DNA of 64,000 nt from Periplaneta americana. Taxonomy: Eukaryota; Arthropoda; Insecta; Blattodea; Blattidae. The stretch lies in the NCBI RefSeq assembly GCF_040183065.1, contig NC_091121.1, forward strand, positions 68,058,787 through 68,122,786, written 5' to 3'. Numbering within the stretch: the first letter of the stretch is position 1; each line of letters opens with the position of its first letter. Under the pieces are notes generated by a model. The model was not told the DNA's origin. It saw only the letters and a list, made by a program, of their open reading frames with translations, and searched no databases. Positions 22,354 through 33,240 of the stretch are shown here, one piece after another. The position numbers were made by a program, and so were the translations under genes.

Positions 22354-22359
22354 TATTTA

Positions 22360-22950
22360 GGATATGATAAGGTAATATTATGTCTTTAATCTTTGTGGGA
22401 AGGTACTTATAAAACATTCAAGCAAAAAAGAACAAGAAAGACGAGCAACTGAATGTCGCCATGTTATAACAATATCGTATTTCAAAATTAGAGTGAAATA
22501 CGGGTGCACAGAAAAAAATTAAGTTGTATGAGACGAAATGAGATGTTTAAGGCCACTTAAAAACTACAATAAATAACAGGACAGGCAATTAACAACAAAA
22601 TTTCAAACCATAAAAATCTAATTGACATGATACTAAATTCCATTTAGAGTGATAAAGTTGAAACACGCTCGGGTTAAATGGACAAGGATGAGGTGGCTAG
22701 TATTGAGTGTAATACCCAAAGGGGTTTAACCTGTGCACACAATGGAGTAATAATAATTACCTTTAATAAATAGCCCATGAAAGTAAACCAAACAAACTCT
22801 GATATACATATGAAACAAAACAACTTTATTAGATAGATTTCAGTTGATAATTAAAATAAATAAATTATCTGATGTCCGATATAGGTACACGTATGTAAAA
22901 ATAATCATCCAAACTAATTATACCTACAGTTTGAATCTCATGACAAATTG
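22360..22950. other. No recognisable feature
   Basis: AT-rich, non-coding DNA. Confidence 0.3.
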
Positions 22951-22952
22951 CA

Positions 22953-23480
22953 TCAGGATGTTGATATTAAATCAATTCCGGACCATGATAACAAAATCAA
23001 ATAATTTAAACAAGAACAAGTGATACGTATACAGCATCTACCGGAGGAGAAAAGCGGCTCAAAATGACTTTCTCCAGTACAGTGCTGACATGACAAGCAC
23101 TTGCCGTGAGTAGTATCGAGAAAATTAGGGGTGGAAACAGCCACTCTTCTGGGAAGGTGTACTGGAAGTGTAATATTATGATCCATCAGGAAGAGTTTTA
23201 TAATACAGTGAAACCTCTCTAACCTGGACACATATGGTTCAATAAAAATTGTCCAACCTATCGGGGTGTCCAAAGTAGAGACTGCACATAATGTTAAGAA
23301 ACTGCAGTATTCAAACACTTTGTCTTTTAGCTCGTCAGGAAAAGTTTTGCGAACTCCTTTTCTTTCCTTTCTGCAGTTTTTTTCCCATGCATTTAATATT
23401 TGAGGTCCTATTGTAGGTAATGTTTGAAAATGCTTATTTAAAGATTCGAAACTTTTCTGCAATGTTCCTACAACTAACAC
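22953..23480 (-). pseudogene. Possible transposase C-terminal fragment running into a pogo-like TIR
   Basis: A 175-codon minus frame has a coding-like first half (SFESLNKHFQTLPTIGPQIL and a lysine-rich stretch). Its second half reads straight through CAGTGAAACCTCTCTAACCT at 23216, which looks like a pogo/Tigger terminus with TA at 23214-23215. The likely layout is the 3' end of a minus-strand transposon gene followed by its TIR. The other end is not in view. The protein match is by general resemblance only. Confidence 0.4.
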
Positions 23481-23589
23481 CGTAACACATATGCAGTGAT
23501 GTCAAAGAGAGCGCAAGCGTGCCTCATGGCCCGTATGCGCTGTTCAGAGCACGTACGGCACGCAGGTACAAGTCACTATTGAACTCGAG

Positions 23590-23815
23590 GGTTGTACAGC
23601 TGTCAAAAGAAAAAGTGGCCGCTCTCCTGTATCAAAGTTCCCTTCGGGTATCTTCGCTACAATTCGGAGACAGGCGATGTTACATGTTGTTGGACCACGT
23701 TGCCTGATATCTACAGTTATAATTGAAGTATACTGTGTGTTATTCGATAGCATAATGGTAGCATTCAGGCGTCTTATTCATGAGGTCCTGCGTTCGACTA
23801 CAACCTCGTGCTTTT
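23590..23815 (+). mobile_element. tRNA-headed SINE-like module
   Basis: The body at 23606-23735 (ACAGCTGTCAAAAGAAAAAG, then a GGCGATGTTACA motif) is shared in inverse orientation with 26345-26215. It is followed by a tRNA-like head with box A TAGCATAATGG (23748-23758) and box B CGTTCGACTAC (23791-23801). The order, body before tRNA-like segment, is the same in both copies. Confidence 0.65.
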
Positions 23816-24109
23816 TATGTCCTTTTTTGTTCTGTTTTTGAGAGAGACAAACTAGACATAATGGCTCCTTTTTCTTTTATGATTATTTTAGTAATTAACA
23901 TCAGGTTCATTAATATATTATGCCATGACTTTATCATTATCATTATGATATTGTGGCTGCAAATGGAAAGAAAAAAGATTTTATTCTCAATAAAATATCT
24001 TTCGTGGCATAAACATAACAAATTTACTGGCGTCGGCCTTAAAATATTCAAACAATTAAGCGTTCAAAAAACAAAACAAAAAGCCACAATTCAATATTTA
24101 GTCTATCTT

Positions 24110-24640
24110 CCTCTTATCTCGATCATCTTGCAGTCGAGTGGGCATGGAATTGACTAGTCTTTGCAAATAGCGACTGTTCTTAGACACGATATTCCAGGCA
24201 TTCTGAACATACACACATAAATGTTCTGTCCATGGGCAGGTCTTTAACTGCAAACCCAGCAATCTCCAATCTTTCCTATTTTCTGCCTTCCTCTTAGTCT
24301 CCGCATATGATCCACATATCCTAATGTCGTCCATTATTCTTTTCAACCAGAGACCCAACCAATTCCTTTTTCTCTTTCTAATCAGTTTCAGCATCATTCT
24401 TTCTTCACTCACTTTTTCAAACACAATTTTATTTCTTATTCTGCCTGTCCACTTTACACGCACCGTTCTTCTCCACATCCACATTTCAAATGCTTCAATT
24501 CGTTTCTCTTCATTTCGTCGTAATGTTCATGTTCCTTCCCCATACAATGCCACACTCCACACAAAGCACTTCACTAGTCTCTTCCTTAGTTCTTTTTCCA
24601 GAGGTCCGCAGAAGATCCTTCTTCTTCTATTAAAAGCTTC
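24110..24640 (-). mobile_element. RTE-like LINE C-terminal fragment, uninterrupted copy
   Basis: The minus strand reads FEMWMWRR-type sequence, IRNKIVFEKVSEERMMLKLI, RKRNWLGLWL and AETKRKAENRKDWRLLGLQL. This is a pattern common in arthropod RTE-like LINE C-termini. Upstream in element sense the frame shifts. It is the intact-site paralogue of 19610-21145. Confidence 0.75.
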
Positions 24641-24644
24641 CTTT

Positions 24645-24975
24645 GTTCATGTTTGCAGTTTTCTTAGGAAGGATAGGCCTAAATGCGGTAACATCCCGTT
24701 GCTTTCCGCACACCACAATCTCTTTCGCATTTTATTAAATTCCAAGGGGCCCAAGCGTGGAGATGAGGAGAGTGGATTTGACTAATTGGGCCCTCCGGAC
24801 TTCACCGAAAGTCACGGCAAGGGTTAAATATTAATTCTATCAGGATGTTTGACCCGGTCAGAGACCGGGAAATCTCAATTAGCCTTTGCCCCCCGCATCC
24901 TGGACTAGCTTCTACGAATCATCAGAAGATCTTAGAGTGTGATTGGGCCAATTTTTCCAAAAATGTTTCCACATT
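24645..24975. other. No recognisable feature
   Basis: No domain or repeat terminus is seen. Confidence 0.3.
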
Positions 24976-24978
24976 TTT

Positions 24979-25048
24979 GCTCTCGTAGCTCAGCGGACGA
25001 ACGTCGGAATTTAGATGTCAACGTCTCAGGTTCAATTCCTCGTTACTC
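24979..25048 (+). mobile_element. tRNA-like SINE head
   Basis: Box A TAGCTCAGCGG (24986-24996) and box B GGTTCAATTCC (25029-25039) are correctly spaced. The cloverleaf arms do not pair well, so this is not a functional tRNA gene. The minisatellite at 25155-25420 follows downstream. Confidence 0.65.
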
Positions 25049-25154
25049 CTTTTCATTTTATTGTGGTTCAATTGTATGTAATAATACAAAAAGAAAAACT
25101 AATACCAGTATTATGCAACTGGATTTTTCCAAACCTAATATTAAATTTATGTTA

Positions 25155-25425
25155 TTTATATCGCTAAAGAACGATTACAATATAAATAACTTGAATATTA
25201 TTTATACAGTCTCACTAAAGAACGATAACAGAATATAAATGATAAATATCGGTTTGTTTAATTAATATATTGCGAAAGAACAATAACAATATAAATAACT
25301 TGAATATTGTTTTATAATGCTAATGAAGGAAAACAGAATATAAATGATAACTTGAATATTATTTAAATCGCTAAAGAACGATAACAATATAAAAAACCTG
25401 AATATTATTCATATCGGAATTTCAC
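25155..25425. repeat. Degenerate ~50-bp minisatellite, block 1
   Basis: Five or six units carry the core CTAAAGAACGATAACA and then ATATAAATGATAACTTGAAT. They start near 25159, 25211, 25271, 25320 and 25368, so the period is about 48-60 bp. Confidence 0.75.
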
Positions 25426-25429
25426 AGAT

Positions 25430-25935
25430 TTATTACAGATGTATTTAAGGAATTGTAGAAGAATAGTAATTAGTAACAGTGTCCTATTTATTCTTCTTGG
25501 AGCCAAATTTGTAACTTTTAAAAGTGTGGTTACTATGTTGAAGTGTATGTGTTGTAACGGATGCTTGATTTGTTATGTATGTGAGTCAGTTATGTGATGC
25601 TTGATGTCGTCGCAATGTCGTAATTATGGTTTGATTGTGTTTGTGTGACTATTGTGTATTAATTTATGATGTATGGTACGGAAAGCTGCATATTTGTGTT
25701 ATAGAAGTGTTACGTATGTGTGTTGTTAATGTTTTTGTATGTTACAAATTGATACCTGATATTTGTTTTGCAATCGCAATGCCTAATTTACGGATTGTTT
25801 ATGTTTTGTTTACATCGCGTAAGCTAATTTAATTTTCTTTTCCATTTCTCTTTATGCTTATCTTTTTTGTGTATAAAACTATAGCTCTAACATACATATG
25901 TAAAATACGGCTAACCCCCATTGGAAATACAATAA
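25430..25935. other. AT/GT-rich spacer between two minisatellite blocks
   Basis: The plus strand is rich in TGTG and TTGT words. A 65-codon frame at 25635-25832 is low-complexity. Nothing is recognised. Confidence 0.3.
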
Positions 25936-25939
25936 TAAT

Positions 25940-26108
25940 TATTATTCATATCGTTATAATACGATAACAGAATACAAATGATGACCTGAATTTTGTTCAT
26001 ATCTCTAAAGAACGATAACAAAATATAAATAACGTGATATCCATAAAGAACGATAACTGGATATAAATGATAATTTGAATATCATTTACATCGCTAAAGA
26101 AAGATTAA
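25940..26108. repeat. Degenerate ~50-bp minisatellite, block 2
   Basis: Three or four more units of the same repeat (AAAGAACGATAACA core) are in the same orientation as block 1. They abut the minus-strand tRNA-like module. Confidence 0.7.
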
Positions 26109-26124
26109 AAAATAAAATGAAAAC

Positions 26125-26350
26125 TTGAAGAAGGCCCGAACCCACGACCTTTGAATCATTAAACAAGCACTCTACCACTGGTCCACGAGGCGTAGATATG
26201 GAACACTTTCATAGTTCCGGAACTGCTTGTACAAGCACATGCATCGTGTAACATCGCCGCGACCCGAAGTGGACTTTGAAAATATTCGCTGTTCACGAGT
26301 GCGGCCACTTTTTTTTTTGACAGCTGTACATAAGACATTGAGGAAGAAGT
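26125..26350 (-). mobile_element. tRNA-headed SINE-like module, inverted partner
   Basis: On the minus strand the body at 26345-26215 matches 23600-23735. It is followed by box A TGGACCAGTGG (26185-26175) and box B GGTTCGGGCC (26142-26133). It points toward the module at 24979, with the repeated DNA between them. Confidence 0.7.
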
Positions 26351-26772
26351 CGTTCAGTAAGTTTTAGGCTGACTGGACTCTTGACTTCTTATGAGTTATG
26401 TTCTTTGTCTGATATATGGAAAACATTTAGTTACGAAGAGGAGCAATGTGAAACGCCTGAAATTATTAATTGATTTACATAATGAGGCATTGAAATTTTG
26501 TTGTTTTATTGACATTAAATAGTAATAAATATGTGTTTAGATGTACTGTAGAGCTTCTTCCTCACTGCATTGCATTTAAGTTTACAGAGTAAAGTACAAA
26601 AAGAATATGATACTGATAGCGTCGGCTCGTTACGAATTCTGTCTAAAAATTGTCAAGATACGAGTATGTCGTCCATAGATTAATTATCAGTTTGATAATA
26701 TTTCTTACCATTTTCGTTAATAACATTACCGGTAAATTATGGGATTCAAGGATTCCCGTAATTGCGTGAAAG

Positions 26773-26832
<60 letters not shown>

Positions 26833-26833
26833 G
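26773..26833. repeat. (TTA)n microsatellite
   Basis: About 20 TTA units. The polyisoleucine frame on the minus strand is an artefact. Confidence 0.97.
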
Positions 26834-26913
26834 CAGGACTGGCTTCCATTCATAGCTTCCGAGTATTTTATTCCGTTCATTAGTCACACTTAAATCTTGC
26901 AGTTAAACTGTAA

Positions 26914-27094
26914 GACATAGACATTTCGCTAGCCCGCGCTACGAGCGTGCTAAACTAGCCCCGGCTATCGACTGGTTACTTGTACAGGATTCATATCATA
27001 TCTTATCGATAACACTGGTTTATGAATACGAAAAACGTTAGTTCGCTGATCATCCACCGGAAGCCCGCGCTAAGAATGTCTATGAATACGGCCC
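26914..27094. mobile_element. Harbinger-like MITE, copy 2
   Basis: It is the inverse of the element at 12653-12876. It keeps AGCCCGCGCTACGAGCGTGC at the left and GAATACGGCCC at the right end. The left terminus is eroded. Only two ATATC units occur where copy 1 has a long expansion. Confidence 0.8.
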
Positions 27095-27142
27095 TAATTA
27101 ATTATCCTAATTTCATTACTCTAATTTCTGTATAGACGTTAC

Positions 27143-27332
27143 AGGTGCAATTCATAGACATTTCGCTAGCCCGCTCTACGATCTTCCTAAACTAGTCCCT
27201 GCCTTCGACTAATTACTTGTACAGGATTCATATCATATCATATATCGCTAACACTGATTTATGAATACGAAAAACGTTAGTTCGCTCTTCATCCGCCAGA
27301 AGCCCGCGCTAAAATTGTCTATGAAACGGCCC
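27143..27332. mobile_element. Harbinger-like MITE, copy 3
   Basis: It lies in tandem with copy 2, 48 bp downstream, in the same orientation, and is more diverged. The left end reads AGGTGCAATTCATAGAC and the right end GAAACGGCCC. Confidence 0.8.
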
Positions 27333-27426
27333 TATAAATTTCCATAGAGACTTTTACAAATTCCCTGCAATTTTTGTACCTTTTAATCTTAAAATTTACT
27401 TTATAATTATTTGGGGCTCTTCTCCA

Positions 27427-27427
<1 letters not shown>

Positions 27428-27464
<37 letters not shown>

Positions 27465-27552
27465 GGCCTACTATTATTTTATTATTATTATTATTATTAT
27501 TAGGCCTACTATTTTATTATTACTATTATTATTATTATTATTAGGCCTACTA

Positions 27553-27608
<56 letters not shown>
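27428..27608. repeat. Compound (TTA)n microsatellite
   Basis: Four TTA blocks are separated by near-identical AGGCCTACTATTT spacers, so the array has a higher-order repeat of about 50 bp. Confidence 0.95.
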
Positions 27609-27610
<2 letters not shown>

Positions 27611-27611
27611 A

Positions 27612-28090
27612 GCTTTAATATCAGCACACTTGTAACAGAGCATTCAGATATCGACGCATAATTAATACATTAGGCGACCAGTAGCAGAAGTGCCCTGCCT
27701 TATTGTAGCAACCCCAAAGTTATTCGAGTCCATCATGGAGCCGCGTAATTCTAGGAAACAGTAGAGAGAAAAAGAAAGGCTTCTTCGTAGGGAAGGTAAT
27801 CCTAGCCGACTGGAGAAGTCCCCACCAGCTGAAGAGAAGGACAGAGAACGGCGAAAAAATGGAGAGAGGAGCTTTGGAATAGTGAAGTTCAAAAGCCGGA
27901 AGGACCAGACTTTTCAATTAAAAAAGTATGTGTGAGAGAGAGAAGAAAGAGGAGAGAAGTTGGCGGCCGGGCTGAGGGAAATGGAAGAGAAAACTAAACC
28001 AAGCTACAAATAAAGAGACCAATAAACGACTCCAGCTGAGTGAAGTAGGAAAAAACGACCATGTACTTTTCTCTTTCGTTTTATATACAT
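27612..28090. other. No recognised gene; purine-rich frames
   Basis: A GC-richer, purine-biased stretch holds 65-76 codon frames on the minus strand. It might be an old processed pseudogene, but I cannot name a source. Confidence 0.25.
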
Positions 28091-28099
28091 GATATTTTA

Positions 28100-28780
28100 T
28101 AAGACCCCTAAATTTTTAGAAACTGTACCGCAAAGCTTTCATCGCGACAGAAAAAATCCCCGGTTGTTAGAAATAAAAGAAATATAGCAGAAATTCTAGT
28201 ACGCTCATACGGTCTTACTAATAAAAACTCTGTATACAGACGTTTAACTTTCTTATACTTATACAATGAGTAGCTCTGTACGTCGTGTGTAAATTCCTTA
28301 CTAATAATCACTACATACGTCGTGTATAACAATACAACTGTTACACAGCTACGTCATAGTTTCGTCATTACTTCGTTACGATAGATAATAGAATATCTGA
28401 GGTTCTCTATTGCATCCAGTAGAGCGCTCTAGTGTGGCGTGTTAAGTATCGATGGAACAACTGGGTCAAAGAGTACAAGCTACAGCAATATTATTCTAAT
28501 TACTCTGTGCTCTTTGGTTTGTTCTTCTGTGTATTACATAAAATGACAGACGATACCAACAGCTGTTAGAGGGGCGGTCATTTTCTCTCTATATACAAAG
28601 CTTAAACAAGGGGTTTCGTGTATATAACTACTGCAAAGCAATTCCCATTGTATAGTTACAGCCTGTTTATACATCCATCGCTTATGCATGGTTTATTAGT
28701 AAAGTTTTCTGTCTCAACTCTGCATGTCTCGTACAAAAGCTATACACGGTTTATTAGTAAGACTGATAGTGTATAACGTC
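28100..28780. other. Possible degenerate inverted-repeat element
   Basis: GTCTTACTAATAAA at about 28211 faces its inverse TTTATTAGTAAGAC at about 28751. Extra partial copies lie near 28300 and 28692, along with several GTGTATAAC words. The structure is too diverged to delimit. Confidence 0.3.
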
Positions 28781-28931
28781 ACTTGTTTTTTACAATAAAT
28801 GTCTGTGCACTTCTGCCAATCTGTAAGTAATTCCGAGAACTCAGTTAGGTATAGAATCTAATTAACTAGAGAACATACTGTACGTGAATGTAATTTTTTT
28901 GTTATGAATAGCTTAAATGGATAGTTTCTGA

Positions 28932-28970
28932 TGGTGGTGGTGGTGGTGGTGGTGGTGGTGGTGGTGGTGG
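28932..28970. repeat. (GGT)n microsatellite
   Basis: About 13 GGT units. Histidine or threonine runs in the minus frames derive from it. Confidence 0.95.
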
Positions 28971-29245
28971 AAAATTGTTTGAATGTCACATCGTACGGCA
29001 GCACTTGGGGAAAACCGTAAGCTGCCTGGACTACTAACTTGTCCAACACAAGTACTAAATTCAAGGTGAATCGACCGGAAACAATAATATCCTTTTAAAA
29101 CTTCCACCGAGCTAAAACTATCGTCTTTAGAACTTAACTGAAGAATATAGCTGGAGAACCTTTTTAAGTGTAGTGTAAATATTTGTAATTTAAATATGTA
29201 TTCTATTGATTAAGGCTGATTGCGTGGAAGAGAGCGAAAATAAAA

Positions 29246-29247
<2 letters not shown>

Positions 29248-29293
<46 letters not shown>
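29248..29293. repeat. (TTA)n microsatellite
   Basis: About 15 TTA units. Confidence 0.95.
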
Positions 29294-29353
29294 AGACCGT
29301 CAAAACATTAGTATCCATTGAATTACAATTCAAATTGCTTTATTGCAGGTAAG

Positions 29354-29371
29354 ATATATATATATATTTTA

Positions 29372-29423
<52 letters not shown>
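29354..29423. repeat. (TA)n and (TTA)n microsatellite
   Basis: A short TA run passes into about 16 TTA units. Confidence 0.93.
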
Positions 29424-29425
<2 letters not shown>

Positions 29426-29429
29426 CTAA

Positions 29430-30030
29430 GCCTACTTAAAATAAACTGTAGTTTCAGATATACAATTTGGTAAAGCATCTACTGTATAACAGTGATTCAA
29501 GTTTACGAATATTGAATTTCTAAATTCAGCATGGGAAATTTAGTTTTTATATTTGCGTTTATAAAAATATTCTCCTAAACGTAATTAATTCGTGAGAGAA
29601 GCTTCATCTGCCTGTGAAATTTTCATCAGCTGTCTCCAAATTTGCAAATACAAGTATCATAAACATGTTTTTTCGTGGCACTGCTATAAAAGCATACAGC
29701 TGCATGAATATCGACAAATATGAACAGTTACATTTTTACCTTCAAATAATAAAATTCAGAATACTATATGCTACCCTCAATCGTGTTACCAAGACGCTAA
29801 CATTATGATGAATTAAACCTAACGTAATGAAAACACAGGAACTGGGATACACGTGGGACGAGCTTAAGTGTGAACTGCAGAAGAATAAGAAACAAGGCAT
29901 GTTCTCGTATCAATATACATTGTAATGCAATAATATCTTATTATATTTTGATCAATGCATAGTGAAATGAATCTGCCGTGACGAGCGAAGAGAAGAGATT
30001 CTGTAATTAATAACGAAATCTGGAAATATA
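29430..30030. other. No recognisable feature
   Basis: AT-rich DNA with no domain or terminus. Confidence 0.3.
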
Positions 30031-30031
30031 C

Positions 30032-30284
30032 TTCGCTCCATAATATCTGGAAGGAAATGTAAACATTGCCGGTAGAGGAGAAGAGAAGTATAATTACTAC
30101 TCAACCAATGGCAGAGGTCGTATTCCACGCTTGACTTGAGGTTGGGCGGTCTGAAGCATTCTACGCCCGCCCAACTTCAAGACAAGAGTGGAATGAAATC
30201 TCTGCCATTGTTTGAATAGAAATTATACGTCACTCCTCCTCTGCCGGCAATGTTTACTTCTCCAGTCAGACGTTATGGAACGAA
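30032..30284. mobile_element. Snap-back MITE, about 253 bp
   Basis: The two arms (30032-30151 and about 30166-30284) are reverse complements over most of their length. Examples are ACATTGCCGGTAGAGGAG against CTCCTCTGCCGGCAATGT, and TTGAGGTTGGGCGG against CCGCCCAACTTCAA. The loop near CTGAAGCATTCTACG is about 15 nt. No protein is encoded, and no clear target duplication is seen. Confidence 0.85.
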
Positions 30285-30756
30285 TTATAGGCACAAGATG
30301 ATTTGGACACATCATATTATATGGCATATTGGCAATTTTCTTATGTTAGGGCTTGATAAATGTTGCTTTATACAATGAAATGGTTATTCAATATTCGTAT
30401 GAAATTAATGTTCTGAAGCTACAATAGTTTTTACGTTACCTGTACCTATGCTTCAAAAAATATCATGAATCGATTTAAATATCATGAGTCGATTTATGAA
30501 AAGCAAATTTTCTAAAATCACTTACATTTTGAATTTAATTACAAAGCTTTAAAATCCAGACGATTAATAAATTGCCAAATTTTACTCTATAAGATAGATG
30601 ATAATTATTAACCCTTAAATTCACAAAGTATCCTATAGGACACAACGGGTTAATAGGCTATGTGCTATAATTTTAATAGAGCAATAGAAAAAAATTGGTA
30701 TGAAAATTAAATTTAACCAAAATTTCACAATATCTTGGTGCTCTTTAAATCAGAAA

Positions 30757-31640
30757 GGGGAAGGCGTCATCCTGTATAAGGAATTCACTCCCGTCAATAA
30801 CAATCTGATCGCCTCACTTGCAGTGAATGGAGATTAGCTCTTAAAATGGCAGCTAATGTATGTCTGCTGCGTGCTATATCAGGAAGGTCCCGAGACGGAA
30901 ACCGCTGTCGTCGTTGCGTCAGTGATACTGAAGCTCTTGGCCACGTTTTGGATGCCTGTCCTTTCAGCGAGACGCTGCGGAACTCTAGACATCACAGAAT
31001 CAGGTCCATGATTGCCGAAGCCTTGAGGAAGAAAGGTCTCACTGTACATGAAGAAGTCAATGGCATCTCTCAAGAGGGATCCTGTTGGCGAATTGACATG
31101 CTTGCCGTTCCACCAGGCTCTACATCCGCCTACATTATCGACTCGACAGTCAGGTTCGAGGCACAAGAACAACAGCCCGCTAAAGTCCACGCAGAAAAAT
31201 GTATAATTTATGAGCCCACAGTTCCATTCTATTTCGAGAAATATTACCTCATCTCCATTGAAGTAGTTGGGCTAATGGTTGGCGCTAGGGGCACAATACC
31301 TCGCTTCTTTGTCAATTTCTGCAAGAAGTTCCAGCTGAACAACGACTTCATTCGTGATGTTTCCCTTACTGTTATCAGAGGATCACTTGCCATTTTAAAA
31401 TACCACCTGTACTTTGTTTCCTAAAAAGGAAGAACTTTTGTTTGAACGTCTAATCGGTTTGTTTATTATGTTTAGGCCTATTATATGTATGCTATTATCT
31501 TTCCTGTCCTTAATTTCTCTTTTTGTTCGCTCCCTACATTTCTCTTTTGTGATCTGCGTTGTTTTCACTCTGTGTTTGTTACGCTTTGTTCAATAAGGCA
31601 GTCCCGTCATTGGTAAAGCTGAAAGAGTGTCTTTCATATT
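30757..31640 (+). mobile_element. R2-type (RLE-class) non-LTR retroelement fragment
   Basis: The fragment begins near KGEGVILYKEFTPVN and continues through CSEWRLALKM into the main frame. The matching layout on the minus strand at 60180-59465 (GKGVLLYQQYIPANKWI, then CSEWREAIKM) shows that both are the same family. About ten codons are missing between the first two blocks here. Confidence 0.8.
30846..31424 (+). pseudogene. R2-type C-terminus: CCHC knuckle plus restriction-like endonuclease
   Basis: This 192-codon frame has a zinc knuckle C21-x2-C24-x8-H33-x4-C38, then an SRHHRIRSMI block. An endonuclease-like region follows with R82-I-D84, where R-P-D is usual, and D99 in YIIDSTVRFE. The order matches the C-terminal half of R2, NeSL and related LINEs, which nick the target with a restriction-like endonuclease. 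Homologous codons are open upstream of this methionine (EWRLALKM), so it is not a true start. A long open frame in an otherwise eroded neighbourhood suggests a fairly recent insertion. The changed proline argues against activity. Confidence 0.8.
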
Positions 31641-31759
31641 ATTAATATTGTACAACATATAAAATATGGATATTGTGATAGTTGTTTTCTTTACAGTCCG
31701 ACACGGTTTAATAAACTAGTGTGAGAAATGAAGTTTTGCCAATTTAAGGGTTATTAACT

Positions 31760-33240
31760 TTAATTTTGTAAGTGCCTCCAGTTCAGTGTAAAAAAGAACA
31801 GAATTAAGTCACAGACAACTTTTTGTCATTCCAATTCCTAGGATTGTTTTCATCAAAATTATCTATTGTTTGTTACGTGTAATACTACAACTCACCATCT
31901 TTAAACTGTAATTCTCAAATAAATTTCAGTTTATCAATTTAAAAAATACATACAATATAAAATCAATTGCATTTCCTGATATTAATTTGTAAATATAGTT
32001 CTATTGTATTGAAAATTTGGCACTAATATTAACTGCAATATATTCTAGCCTCTGTTACTTATCCTTCTTTCCTTCGTTGCTTGTTTTGTTTTTCACTGAT
32101 ATAATTATCTTGTATATACAGGGCAGAAGTGATGTAACTGTGAAGACTGAAGGTGACAATAGAACGCAGTAAAATAAATCAGAAAATTGAGCTGAAAATC
32201 TGCGTAGTTTGGCAACAGCGCATCGCCGGCTCACCTACGAATAAAAATAATGAGCTTGGTCTGCATAGCAGCATTCGATCCTTTAGTAACGTAACAGGAT
32301 TGTCAGACTTCCTAATGACAGAAAATAACGATACGTGTTAATCTTTTTATTTAATTTGCAAGAAAACCATCCATTCTATTTATGAACTGCAAGGAGATAA
32401 ACTATTCCTTTACATTTTTTTCTAATGATAAGAGCGAAAATCATAATCGTATGGATAAAGCAGCGTTAACTTTTAGGATTTTTTTTTCTGAGAAAGTATT
32501 CATTTGAGATTAATATAGCAATAAGAATTTTTAGTTGCACTCTATCTAAGAAATAAGATGTTAAAATATACACAGTAAAGTTATATTACTTTCGCTCTAT
32601 ACAGTGTGTTTAAAAAATACATTTCAGGGTGGGATTCCACACATGTAGGCGATAAAAAGAATATTACATCAACATGGGTTCGGAAATTGACAATTATTGA
32701 GATATCAGACATTGAAGTATGTTAGTGCTGCTAATTAATGGTACAAAATTACTTGTACAGTACATGTAGCTAGTCGTGGCTGACAAAGATCAGTGTTGAA
32801 CGGAATCTGTTAGCAGTCATAGATGTAGTAGTTTAATAAACACTAAATAGGTAGGCATGGGCTCACCATTATTGTACTGAGAACGAGGTTTTGTTAGATG
32901 CCTGATGCTGTTGTAAGGCGGGTGAGTAAATGTTTTTTAAATAATTCTGCACATCTACGTACAGTTTCTGAGCTCCTGCTGAAGTTTTACTTTGACTGCT
33001 GATTCTCCTGTATGTAAACATAAAATAATTGCTTACCTGATATGTTAATAATTATCAATTTTCGCACTCATGTTTATATAACATTTTTTTATCCTCTACA
33101 TGTGAGGAGTCCAATCCTGAAATTCTGCCGTGTATTTTTGCAATATCCTGTTTATTGTAGCAATGTAAGTCACCTAATTGGAAACTTCTTTCTCTTGATG
33201 ATGGAATGTAAATAAACGAACAAGAATACCAACAGGACGG
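31760..33240. other. No recognisable feature
   Basis: AT-rich, non-coding DNA. A short CAGTGTG/CAGGGTGGG patch near 32600-32640 resembles a transposon terminus but has no partner. Confidence 0.3.

Larger units (their letters stand above)
30612..31750. mobile_element. piggyBac-like MITE, copy 1, enlarged by an R2-type insert
   Basis: The left end TTAA|CCCTTAAATTCACAAA and the right end TTTGCCAATTTAAGGG|TTAT are inverted repeats of about 18 bp. Copy 2 at 55462-56025 keeps TTAA on both sides. TTAA duplication with CCC...GGG ends is typical of piggyBac. Copy 1 is 1,139 bp because about 900 bp of R2-type retroelement lies in it; the native element is roughly 220 bp. Confidence 0.85.

Noticed and set aside
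24985..25040. A functional tRNA gene
   Set aside because: Boxes A and B are present, but the arms do not pair as a cloverleaf. The same judgement applies at 40918, 50433, 23748, 26133 and 9478. All are read as SINE heads or relics.
26643..26849. Polyisoleucine frame
   Set aside because: Translation of a TTA microsatellite.
28100..28780. A definite transposon based on TTACTAATAA inverted words
   Set aside because: The match is only about 14 bases with extra copies of the word, so ends and target duplication cannot be defined. It is listed only as a possibility.
28858..29107. Histidine- and threonine-run frames
   Set aside because: Translation of the GGT microsatellite on the minus strand.
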